A stretch of 22,175 nucleotides of DNA from Coptodactyla brooksi (lineage: Eukaryota; Arthropoda; Insecta; Coleoptera; Scarabaeidae), in contig JAWQRM010000485.1 of assembly GCA_033557675.1 (NCBI GenBank), positions 1-22,175 on the forward strand, given 5' to 3'. The notes beneath the pieces are model-generated. The model searched no databases. It had not been told where the DNA came from and saw only the letters and a program-made list of their open reading frames with translations. This document shows, piece after piece, positions 9,283-17,937 of the stretch (position 1 is its first letter; each line of letters begins with the position of its first letter). Position numbers and translations under genes: made by a program.

Positions 9283-9352
9283 ATATACATGGTGTTCGGT
9301 TTATTCCAAAAACTATCCAACTTCAGATTTTTAAATGGAACATCCTGTATAT
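9283..9352. mobile_element. Tiny TIR element (about 70 bp)
   Basis: The left end ATATACATGGTGTTCGGTTT and the inverted right end ATATACAGGATGTTCCATTT agree at 16 of 20 positions, with TA at both edges as in Tc1/mariner-type insertions. There is no coding capacity. Ends of the form TATACAGGGTGTTC are familiar from short insect repeats, and a lone similar end, CACCCTGTA, occurs near 12081. It could be a minimal non-autonomous element or a fragment of a larger repeat extending left. Confidence 0.45.
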
Positions 9353-9394
9353 TATGTTTTTTGAAGTCCTTATAAGACTTGAGCCACTGTAATT

Positions 9395-9475
9395 ATCGTA
9401 CATCAATCTAAGTAAATAATTATTTTAATTAAACAAGAGAAAAAATGGACCGCTGAGCAGGATTCGAACCTGCGA
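9395..9475 (-). mobile_element. tRNA-derived SINE-like repeat, copy 2 (5'-truncated)
   Basis: It shares with copy 1 the minus-strand T-arm/B-box GCAGGTTCGAATCC, the following CTGCTCAGCGGTCC and the AT-rich body beyond it, including TTTTTTCTCTTG. The homology stops just inside the T-arm, so the A-box half is missing. The copy is bracketed by short inverted AAGTAAATAA / TTATTTACTT sequences, which may be incidental. Confidence 0.65.
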
Positions 9476-9556
9476 TTTATTTACTTAAATTCATATCAAG
9501 TCTTCCCAACACATCCCTCAAATAATTTCGTCGTATCACACGCGTAATATCCATAA

Positions 9557-9742
9557 TTATGTATTACATATATCTGTTATCGTTTGTGCTCTAGTGAACT
9601 TATCAACTCTTGTAGATTGGTTTCCGGTTGAAATATAGTCCTTGATAATATTATAAGGTGTTCCTGAAGCGCCAATGTGAAGACAATACCAAACGCCTTT
9701 CTTAGATCTAGAAAAATTGATAATTAACATTTTTAGTGTCAT
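9557..9742 (-). pseudogene. Non-LTR retrotransposon reverse transcriptase fragment
   Basis: On the minus strand the sequence at 9714-9691 reads FLDLRKAF, the core of reverse transcriptase motif A of non-LTR elements, in which the next residue should be the catalytic aspartate. Here it is glycine. After a frame change the sequence reads GTPYNIIKDYI, corresponding to the following 'GI.G.....I.SYL' segment of the palm. Only about 60 codons are readable. The upstream minus-strand sequence to about 10130 may be an eroded continuation, but it has no secure motif. Clearly inactive. Confidence 0.6.
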
Positions 9743-10142
9743 TAAAACTCTTGGTCACATTATCAGCGAGGTGTTATAGATATATTACATTTTTTTTTCA
9801 GCGTTTAATTATTTCCTAAACAAAGTAAATATGTTGAACTTTAATGATAAAGGCCTATAGTTATTACATTGCAATAGTGATTTCACTACACAATATTTTT
9901 GATTTATTGCTTGTTTTACGGGATTGGGGAAAGTTTGCTGATACTGATTGTGGAAAGCATTTGAGATCTCCTCTGGTCAGCAGTTTTTTAATTCGTGTAT
10001 TGATTATTCGACGAAATTGATCATTTCATCTCTTCGATGAAAAGAAAATAATGTTTTGGTTTTGCCATTAATATTTGGCATTTTAGTTGCCAATCTGAAA
10101 TGGTCATTTGGTGGATTGGTTATCTGTTGTTGGGAATTGGTT
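9743..10142. other. Possible eroded extension of the reverse transcriptase relic
   Basis: No secure motif is visible on either strand. Position suggests it could be the 5' continuation of the minus-strand retroelement at 9557-9742. Confidence 0.25.
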
Positions 10143-10185
10143 GCACGTTTTGCTAACCAAGCTAGGAGTCTTTCATCATCAGGAG
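10143..10185 (-). repeat. Hammerhead-core-like motif, copy A
   Basis: On the minus strand it contains CTCCTGATGATG, a small stem CTAG-CTTGG-TTAG, and CAAAACGTGC. The CTGATGA element and the later GAAAC-like element are the two conserved blocks of hammerhead ribozymes, which are known from Penelope-like retroelements. Here the second block is damaged (CAAAAC). A hairpin GTCTTTCATC/GATGAAAGAC overlaps the first block. Confidence 0.35.
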
Positions 10186-10544
10186 CGATGAAAGACGCGT
10201 TTCATGAAGGAGGTAATAATGGCGACATTATTTAAGTTAGGAATTGATTCATTATCTTCATTATTTAATAGTTATTTCTTTTAATATATTTTCTTTGAAT
10301 AATTAAAGTTATTCCTTTTAATAATTTCTTGTAATTATTAAAAGTTCATTAGATTTTTCCCAGTGGAGTAATACACAATTTATTTAGTACACAAAATTAA
10401 TAATCAATTTTGTATTGACCATCGTTTGCCGTGATTTTTCCAATTTTGCACTGCATTTGTAAAAGGCGGTTTGTAGACGAAAAAGCGATTTCTTTTCATA
10501 ATCTTCACTGTCACCATTTCACCAAAATTGGAAAGTAGCTGCTT

Positions 10545-10582
10545 GACGCATATTTCGCTAACCAAGTTAACAGTATCAGGAG
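10545..10582 (-). repeat. Hammerhead-core-like motif, copy B
   Basis: This is a diverged second copy, about 390 bp from copy A. On the minus strand it reads CTCCTGATAC, then stem TTAA-CTTGG-TTAG, then CGAAATATGC. Here the second core block (CGAAA) is kept and the first is damaged. The stem stays paired although its bases differ from copy A. Confidence 0.35.
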
Positions 10583-11719
10583 GTAACAGTTTTTCAAGGT
10601 CGCGAAATGGGCGAATCTGCTATGGAGTTTCTGTATTGATTACTGCAAATTTAGAATATTAAATTATAATTCCGTGTTCCTGCGTACGTGCGTGCAATAT
10701 TTTCCATTTTACATCTTTATGTAATATACTATGTACGCTAATGTTTGTGCTTATTGTGTTGCTATAGTGGCATGACTATCTAATAGAAACTAAGACTATC
10801 GATATATGGATATGAACAATTATTCTTTTTAGTTCCAAATATACTTAATTAAATTCCAAATCTACAATGTTTTAGGGTTTCCAGTAGCATAATGTAGATA
10901 TTTCGGAGTCAAGATGCAATTTTATTGTGTATTTTTTTGTTTTAATTACCATGCTGTGTAGATATTAAAATATTTTGCTGCATTCTTTGTATATTCATAC
11001 AGATTCTTTGTATGTCTGCCACGTCAAAGTTTTTTCATTCATCTTAATTTTCGAGTATTGTCCGTAATAATAAGCGGATTAGATTTATTACCTATTAACT
11101 TTAATTGAATACAATAAACTTTTTTTTTAATTGCTCCTTGTAAATTTGAAAACAGTTTTATTTTTTGAGAAATGCTCATTATTTTATTTCGTTATTATTA
11201 CAGTTCACGACATTTTTGCGACCCCTTTCAGTTCGTTCGGGTAAATTTGTGTTTAATTTTATTGTCAATTTATTTATATTTATAAGTCCATTTACTTGTT
11301 CCAACTTCGTACTGATCCATTCTGTTATTACGAAAGAGTAAGTAGTGTTGAGTATGACCCAGGATTTCACAACAGTAGTTTTCTTAAGTGTTCTTCAATT
11401 CTTCAATCAGTAGTCTTCAATTCTGTTGTGAAAAAGTTTCAAAAAATAATGGGGATTTGAAATCCGCTCGTTATTGTCTGAATGGACTCTTGGTCTACTG
11501 AAGGCTGGAAGCTTCACATCTTTCGGTATACGGTTAGTGGAGGAGAGTTAGTCGTGTTAGCTTCCTCAGCTGCTTTTTGTCTTGAGCTTTTCTTGATATT
11601 TCTTATCTTAGTTGTACCTGTTCTGTCATAATTTCTGTTGTTATTATATTTGATTGTACCTTATGTGTTTGAATTGTGAATTTGGAATCATAGGTTTTGT
11701 AACAAATTCGTCAATGGTT
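10583..11719. other. AT-rich DNA without recognisable gene
   Basis: No gene or element identified. A minus-strand frame at 11179-11370 and its surroundings (11400-11600, somewhat less AT-rich) gave no recognisable product. Confidence 0.45.
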
Positions 11720-11790
11720 ACCATTTAACTAAAATAAGAAATTAAGGAAACGTGTGTCGACCAGTTAATTTCTTGTTTTGGTTAAGTGGT
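11720..11790 (+). repeat. RNA-capable hairpin, 26-bp stem
   Basis: The left arm 11720-11745 pairs continuously with the right arm 11765-11790 around a 19-nt loop. In a plus-strand transcript 23 pairs are Watson-Crick and three are G-U. In the minus transcript those three would be A-C mismatches. The size (about 71 nt) is near that of an animal pre-miRNA hairpin. I do not recognise either arm as a known miRNA. It could equally be a fold-back element end. Confidence 0.5.
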
Positions 11791-12160
11791 TCATCCCCGT
11801 ACTTGTTATTGTTCCTGTATTTCTTCTTTTTTATCTAACTTTCGTAGATGATATTTTACAACTTTTATAGTAGCTTCTGCTGTAAATTAGCTCGAAATTG
11901 TCTTACTTATACCTACTGAATTCTAGAACACAGGAAGAAAATTTTCACATTCTTTCACCATCTCATAAATGAATTTATTAAAGAATACCGCGTAGGTTCA
12001 CGCGTTGTATTATGTATTAATAAAATATATATAGAAACGCAACAAGCGATCATGGTGTGCCTTTACAAACAAAATTGTTCACCCTGTACTATTCGTAACT
12101 GTCATTGTTAAGATCTTCACGTTTGGATTTTTCGGTTTGTTCCTTTTTAGTGCACAAAGG

Positions 12161-12741
12161 CTACGATCGATAGCAGCTTAGATATATACAGAAAATCCTC
12201 TTTTTTCGCTTCAAGAAATCCACTTCCAATAAAGGGATCTGTTTCAAATAGAATCCGACCACGATTTGTTTTGGAACAGTCCACCAAACCTCTATATTCG
12301 TACATAAAATACGCCGGGTTTGGCCCCTTATATTATTTATCTTTAAATATACTGCCCTTATCTCGCCTATATACCTGCGATTTATATCAATAGCAAACCG
12401 AGGTTCGGACCCCTTTATGTCGAAATGATGTATTTTATTGATTCTAATTGTACGGCAATGGATCGACGTTAAGAATCCTCTTAAAGCATTATTCACTACC
12501 AAACAATAGCAGGTCGACGGTGGGGCTTAAGTAGACTTATTATTGAGGGGAAATTATATGGCCATAGAGGAGATTCCCTAATATTTTTCGTTGAAAACGT
12601 AGGTCGAATGTGTGAGGTCCCAAAGCAGCTTTTCGAGACAATTTCTCTGTCCCGTGCTTTGTGCTTCCTTAAATAATTGATATCAGTTGGGGTCGAGGTA
12701 ATCATATCGATTACTTCGGTTAGGTCGATTTGGTAACCCAA
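12161..12741 (-). other. Two abutting open frames of unknown nature
   Basis: A minus-strand frame 12741-12496 (81 codons) ends where a second minus-strand frame, 12502-12161 (113 codons), is open, so about 580 bp are readable with a single frame change. The second frame lacks an ATG at its left edge (it would start TTG), so it would be a continuation and not a separate gene. Neither half matches a domain I know. The stretch is less AT-rich than its surroundings. It may be a once-coding relic (host or element) with one frameshift, or simply chance. Confidence 0.25.
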
Positions 12742-14874
12742 ATTTTTCCCGCACTAGAATTGAAATGTTGGTGTTATGGTGTGATTTTTTTTGACTGGAT
12801 ATAATGGAACAGTCCGAATGGCAAAAACTCATATGAAAAACCCGAAAAATCCATCACGGGTTTCGGATGAACTCTTTGTCGCCCCTTTCCATTGTTTGCA
12901 TGTCATGACCTGCACGTTCGTCTCTCTGTGCCTTCATTCAGTAGAGTGGCGATAAAACATGAACCGTGTTCAGTATTTGATGAAAACTAATCTAACGAGG
13001 ATTCAGCATATTCACACAAGGAGCTTACTAAAATACTGTTTTTTCTTTCAATTATTACAAAAAGTTTACTATTGAAGTGGTCATAACTTAATACATTAAA
13101 TGTTATTGTTCTTCTTGCTTTTGACGTTTATGGGAGATTTCAGGAGCAGTCCTCCCAAACGTTATTAGTCGGTCTATTAACTATAGAAAGTGAAATGACA
13201 GCTCCTTCAATTCTTAGCATGGTTATTGGTTTTCATTGGGAATGGGAATCTTTCCAAATTTGGTTACAGCGACAACAGATTCAGTATGGCAGTTATTACA
13301 ATCGGTAAAAGGATTTAAATATTCAAATAGTAATTTAGTGTGGCAATTTCGGAAGAAATTGTCAGTCTATTTAGGGTTGCTTTCGAAAATCGTCGAAAAT
13401 CGTTTAATGAACTCCGAAAACCAGAACTGAAACCTGAAAGAGAATGTAGTAAAACTTCACTGTTTGCAGAAACACATCTGTGATGAAGTTGGTAGGAGTT
13501 GATGGGACACAATTTTGAAGTACAAAGATTTCACTGCTTTAAAGTAGGGACTACGCAAAATAGTTTTCCTGTGGATAACGAAATTAATTTTGTGAAACCA
13601 TTATAGAAATGCAAACGAAAGTGATTCTTTTATAAAATGTTTCATTGTCATATGAATTAGCTTTTCCATTCATTAAAGTTGTGGATTTTGGAACCTCGGT
13701 AACAAAGGTAATTTTTCGGTTTTGGTGTAGTAGTGACATTACTTAACTTTTCCATTCATTGTCATTCATTGCTGTTGTCACTCTACAAAAGCTATATATT
13801 TTACTAATACATTAGCTAACTTCACAAATAGATTTTTTTATAGATAAAAACATGGCAATCATATTATTATTATAAGATCAGACTACAGATATATCATACA
13901 TACTTACCTTGATCGTGTTATTACCAAAAGTAGAAGAATTATGTAACTCCCATATTTATCTTAAATGTAGATAATTTGAAAATGGGAGACTATAGAAAAT
14001 TTTCAGTAGATGCTGGGGACAACCCGTTTTCTCCCCTTTTTCCTTGAATAGATCTGCTTTTCTTATGACCGTTAATTATTTATTTCCAGGGACAGCTGTC
14101 TTACTTAAGGATTTTATCGGTTTTGCTTTAAGCACTCAAATATTTTGCTTTCCGATTCTATTTACTTAGCATTTATACATTAGTCTTATACTTTTGAAAC
14201 CTTCCAAGCTACTCTCGGATTAGTTACTAACTCTAACTAATATTTACAGTGTTTACCAGAAGTACCAGGATCACTAAATATATCGAATATGAAGTACTCA
14301 ATATAAAAATGTTTCAGACAATAGCTACAATAGATATTATGTATTCAATACATTCTGATAGCCGATGCTAATAGCTTTCTAAAACACTAACATAGTATTT
14401 ATTCCAGCAGAAGAATTTATCACAATTTATCACATGATTGGCAAACATTTCTTCCATACATCGAGAGTTATAATAAACTAAGTAATTACGTCAGAATGCC
14501 ATTCAAATCATTAACTGTCACATGTATTACCCACTCGTTGTTTTAAAATAAGTTTCAATGCCATACATATTTTTGTCTATCATGTGCTGCTTTCGAAATT
14601 TCATAATTCGAGTAGACTTATTTTGAAAATTGGAAGAATAATGTTCATAAAAAAACGACGTGGCCTCGATTTGACTACTTACAAGGTCCTGTACTGTACA
14701 TACTGCAATTTTCGTGTGAAATTGAAACTATATAATATTATAAATAAAATCGTAAAGATTAAAACAGGTAAAGATACAAACCAGGCACAAACCAGGAACT
14801 ATTAATCTATAACCCTCTTACGAAGAGTAAAAACTACACTGAAACAAATCGGCATGTTGGAGAAAATATAAACG
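12742..14874. other. AT-rich DNA without recognisable gene
   Basis: Nothing was recognised apart from the hairpin at 13124-13162. Short frames at 13236-13430 and 14584-14805 have no identifiable product. Confidence 0.45.
13124..13162. repeat. Imperfect hairpin
   Basis: ACGTTTATGGGAG (13124-13136) pairs with CTCCCAAACGT (13152-13162), leaving a two-base bulge. The loop contains TCAGGAGCAG, which recalls the plus-strand form of the repeats at 10143 and 10545 (ACGTTT ... TCAGGAG). Confidence 0.45.
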
Positions 14875-15564
14875 CACAAGCTGAAAGACATTTCTATTCT
14901 GCTTTATTGTCCTCAAGCAAAATATCGCAGGGAGAAAAAAATGACTTGGTAATGAAATAAATACGTAAGAGGAAAATTTAAAAAACATTGCCTGAAAAAA
15001 CTATCAAGAAGTGAACATGAATAGGGTAGAATGTATAAAAAGAAAAAGTATGACCAAAAAACAATGAGACTAGTTAAGACAGACACATGGGAAGAATTTA
15101 ACAATGAATCAAATGAATAGTATGGAAATAATAATAAAAGAATTGAAGTGCTATCTGAAAGCTAAAAGGAAATAAGACAACTGAGATGGCCAAATTAAAA
15201 CAAAGCCAACCAGCCAAAGGAACTAGAAACAGAGATGAGAAGTGAGGATTGGAAGCTGTATAGCTTGATGAATTGGAGGAAGCCCTTAGAAAGACTAAGA
15301 GAGTAAAGGCAGAAAGGAGAAATAAAACTGGGTCAAAAATGACTAAATGGATAGAAGACAGACTCCCTTCACGAAGTCCTTAACATGATGCGACAAAAGG
15401 ACGATAAAAAAATAAGAGGAAGAAACAGGAAGAACATCTATAAATAAAACGAACAATAGACCCGCATATCTATCAACAGTAGTAATGAAATCTGCATAAG
15501 AATTACAGAACAGCCAGTAAGAAAAGTAGTGGAAGAAAAACTACATGACGAACAAGCAGCATAC
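14875..15564 (+). pseudogene. Decayed non-LTR retrotransposon, pre-RT and N-terminal RT region
   Basis: Read across several stops and frame changes, this stretch carries landmarks of a non-LTR reverse transcriptase ORF. At about 15264-15320 it reads LDELEEALRKTKRVKAER, the block that normally precedes '..K..GPD'. At 15519-15564 it reads VRKVVEEKLHDEQAAY, the segment ahead of 'GFR.GRS'. Between them TYL/STV-like residues match the 'YRPISLLST..K' block. Upstream, lysine-rich sequence (about 14990-15200) fits the linker before the RT domain. The similarity stops abruptly at 15564, where an inverted repeat begins, and I could not find the rest of the RT domain on the far side of the Penelope-like pieces. 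Confidence 0.65.
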
Positions 15565-15587
15565 ACTAGTATGCTGCTTGTTCGTCA
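15546..15587. repeat. 42-bp fold-back at element boundary
   Basis: TGACGAACAAGCAGCATAC (15546-15564) is followed by four bases and then its exact inverse, GTATGCTGCTTGTTCGTCA (15569-15587). The left arm is coding sequence of the non-LTR relic (D-E-Q-A-A). The right arm is an inverted copy leading straight into the inverted Penelope-like piece. Confidence 0.9.
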
Positions 15588-15808
15588 AACACATAATCAC
15601 TAACAAACACATTAACATTAACTAACAAACACATCAACCACAACACTAATGTTTTAAAACTTAACAGACTTATATACCTACCCTATTTACTTTTAATGGT
15701 ATCTAGTTCTTGTTAATGTCCTTTATCCCGTGTTTAAGAGTAATTATGTGGGCAGCCACACTGGATTTCTTTGGTTTATAATTTTTAAAGTGATTTAAGT
15801 GCTCTTTA
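15588..15808 (-). mobile_element. Inverted partial copy of the Penelope-like element
   Basis: The reverse complement matches the 3' part of the plus-strand copy. The end of the ORF around GTGTGGCTGCCCACAT corresponds to 16381-16462 with few differences. It then jumps to 3' UTR sequence (GGTATATAAGTCTG, GTTTTAAAACATTA, GTGTTTGTTAGTT) corresponding to about 16610-16760. About 150 bp of the ORF end are therefore missing in this copy. It lies head-to-head with the plus copy. Truncated and inverted pieces of this kind are usual for Penelope-like elements. Confidence 0.8.
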
Positions 15809-15812
15809 AATC

Positions 15813-15877
15813 CTTGAATGTTACTCGCGAACACAAAGTGTTCCCGATTTTTTACACTGATAAGAGTAACATTCAAG
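15813..15877. repeat. Nested inverted repeats at the head-to-head junction
   Basis: CTTGAATGTTACTC (15813-15826) is inverted exactly at 15864-15877. Inside lies a second hairpin, GAACAC-AAA-GTGTTC (15829-15843). The structure sits where the two oppositely oriented Penelope-like pieces meet. Confidence 0.8.
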
Positions 15878-16619
15878 AATTTATTAGGGAAACTGATTCA
15901 GAATATAAAACAATAAAATTTACTTGTGAAATCGAAGCAAAGGGGAAATTAGCTTTCCTTGATATTTTAATAACTAAGAAAAGTAATAAACTGGAATTCG
16001 ATATATTCGGAAAGAAACTAATACCAAAAGTATAATAGATCGGTTACTAAACATTCTACTAAACAAAATTAAGTATAATAAAGAACTTAAATATAGTGAA
16101 GAGTTAGTTGTACATAACGGGTTTAATAAAAATATAATACATAACATTTTAAGAAAAAAGAAATTTAATATCGAGTTATGTAAACATACTACTCTTGAAG
16201 CAGCACCTAAAGGAGAACCTAAACAGTTTATTAAACTCCTCTATGATAAAATCCCTCAACGAATAGCTAATGCATTAAAAACGTTCGATTAACGTAGCAT
16301 TTACTAACAACAACACTATTAAAAGTCGGTTAGGTAGCACAAAAGATAAAATAGATATCTTAAAATTAGGTATAAAGAGCACTTAAATCACTTTAAAAAT
16401 TATAAACCAGAGAAATCCAGTGTGGCTGCCCACATGATTACTCTTAACCACAGGATAAATGAAGAAATAGAATTGATTAAAGAAGTTAATTCAAATAATC
16501 AATTTCTTCCAGTGGAAAGCCTAGAAAATTTTAGAAATAAAAATAAAATATTTAATGACGGCCCTGCCCCTATACCTGCCTCGATCCTTTTTAACCTGGT
16601 AGGTAGAAGGACAAGATAA
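15838..16619 (+). pseudogene. Penelope-like element: RT C-terminus and truncated GIY-YIG domain
   Basis: The coding relic starts just after where the YxDD catalytic motif should be and continues in order. First come FYTDKSNIQEFI, IKFTCEIE and LAFLDILI (RT palm end, usual pattern 'FTxExE...PFLDilI'). Then DRLLNILLNK, NGFNKNIIHNIL and IPQRIANALK (thumb and linker). Last are RYKEHL and KSSVAAHMI (end of the GIY-YIG nuclease) and NFRNKNKIFND (C-terminal tail). Frames change at about 16035, 16288 and 16368, with stops at 16033, 16290 and 16384. At 16366-16370 the text jumps from KIDILKLG to RYKEHL, so the GIY and YIG motifs themselves have been deleted. It cannot be active: no RT catalytic motif, no nuclease core, at least three frame breaks. 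Confidence 0.85.
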
Positions 16620-16777
16620 TTAAAACCTAATTATAAATAAGTGGGCCCATTAAGAAGTGATTGGGGAAGGTATATAAGTCTGGTTTTTCATTTTGGTTGT
16701 TATTATTATAAATTGAGTTTTAAAACATTACTATTGTGGTCGAGGTGTTTGTTAGTTCTAGTGACTATGAGACCACA
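16620..16777 (+). mobile_element. Penelope-like element 3' untranslated region
   Basis: Non-coding tail of the plus copy. It shares GGTATATAAGTCTG, GTTTTAAAACATTA and a GTGTTTGTTAGTT block with the inverted copy at 15588-15808, which defines it as part of the element. It ends near a hairpin with TGTGGTC (16735-16741) facing GACCACA (16771-16777). The exact 3' terminus is not certain. Confidence 0.6.
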
Positions 16778-17209
16778 GATCTCTTATAACTTAAACATCA
16801 AGCAAACCGTTAAAAAATAATCAAAAGATTTACAACAAAGTTTCTGCAAAAATACATGCAGGAGGAGGCAGAGCCAGAAGACGATCTGAATCTGTGAGAC
16901 AGATTCTCAAAGGATCTGTTTCCGGATAATTGGATGAATAATTGCTAGAATGTAATATGACATAAATAAGAAATGTTTATTTGGTTATTGCATTGGACTG
17001 TTCGTCAAATTCTAATTAAAACCCAAGTATTGCTTTGAAAAGAATAAGTTATATAATACTTCTGGTTTAATATCCAAAGTAACCGAATTATCTTTGCAAC
17101 ATACCATTATTATCTCATATGTAATTATCATATTCCAGTATTAATGTGGACACAAAGCACCCGTCTTTCCAGCTTTCCTACATTTCTCTTCTCGCAACAA
17201 TACAAATGG
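16778..17209. other. AT-rich DNA without recognisable gene
   Basis: No feature supported. A purine-rich, less AT-rich patch at about 16855-16920 is unassigned. I looked here for the remainder of the interrupted non-LTR element and did not find it. Confidence 0.45.
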
Positions 17210-17860
17210 TATTTTGTGATAAATTTGTTCGCGCGCGTTCTGTATAGTTACCATACAGTGGAGGGCGCCATTTTAGGGATTAAACGGCATACGGGATGCC
17301 CCGTTCCCTGTCAGATTACCGCGTTGACGAGATGGATCCGACCGAGCGTGCATACATACGCTTTATACCTGGCCTGGCTTTAGCTATCTGTCTATATTTT
17401 CCTAAATCCGTCTACAGAATCAGGCAAAAGCGAACGGCACATCGCACTCGTCAGTTCTCTTTAGAGTACCAAAACTTTTGTTCGACAATGTACGATATTC
17501 TTGTTTTTGCTCTAATCATGTCTTTTCTGTTTTACTTTCGCGATTTCTCCCCTTTCTTTCGTCCGAAAGCGAATCTCCTTGGCAAGTGTTGAGCTGTTTC
17601 CTTTCACGTAAAACGCCAACGACTTGACGGCGTTTCCTTCGATTGCTTGCTCCTGTCAATGGCTCGAACGAGGAATGTACGCGAGATTTGTGGTAAGGAT
17701 TTATGCCATAGTAAAGGCTAGACCGACAGATCGGAGGATTTTTTGCAGTTTACGTAAAGTGCGGCTTGTTTCTGAAAATGGCGCTTACGTGCTCACAAAT
17801 CCAAACAGTGTGGATCGATGTTGCGGCCTAAGGAAAGAGAAGTCGTGTTATAGAGATAAA
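17210..17860. other. GC-rich promoter/exon-like island
   Basis: G+C and CpG rise sharply for about 650 bp. The left edge has CGCGCGC (about 17230), GGCGCCATTTTAGG (YY1/Pho-like core, about 17265) and an initiator-like TCAGATT (about 17311). An ATG at 17296 opens 98 codons with one hydrophobic stretch (MYDILVFALIMSFLFYF). It is not recognised and may be fortuitous. A GTAAGG donor-like site occurs at 17693, a hairpin AAACGCC/GGCGTTT at 17611-17635, and AAAATGGCGCTTACG at about 17777. The most economical reading is a regulatory island or untranslated first exon, strand uncertain. Confidence 0.3.
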
Positions 17861-17937
17861 AAAAGGTTCGAAATGGAAAGCATTATGAGGTTTGATAAAA
17901 AAATAAGCGAAGTTTTCTTTCTTCTCAAAAGTATCAT

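Noticed and set aside
16778..17000. Continuation of the interrupted non-LTR RT after the Penelope-like insertion
   Set aside because: The expected 'GFR.GRS' and later RT motifs were not found in any plus-strand frame, so either the 3' part was lost or the breakpoint is a rearrangement.
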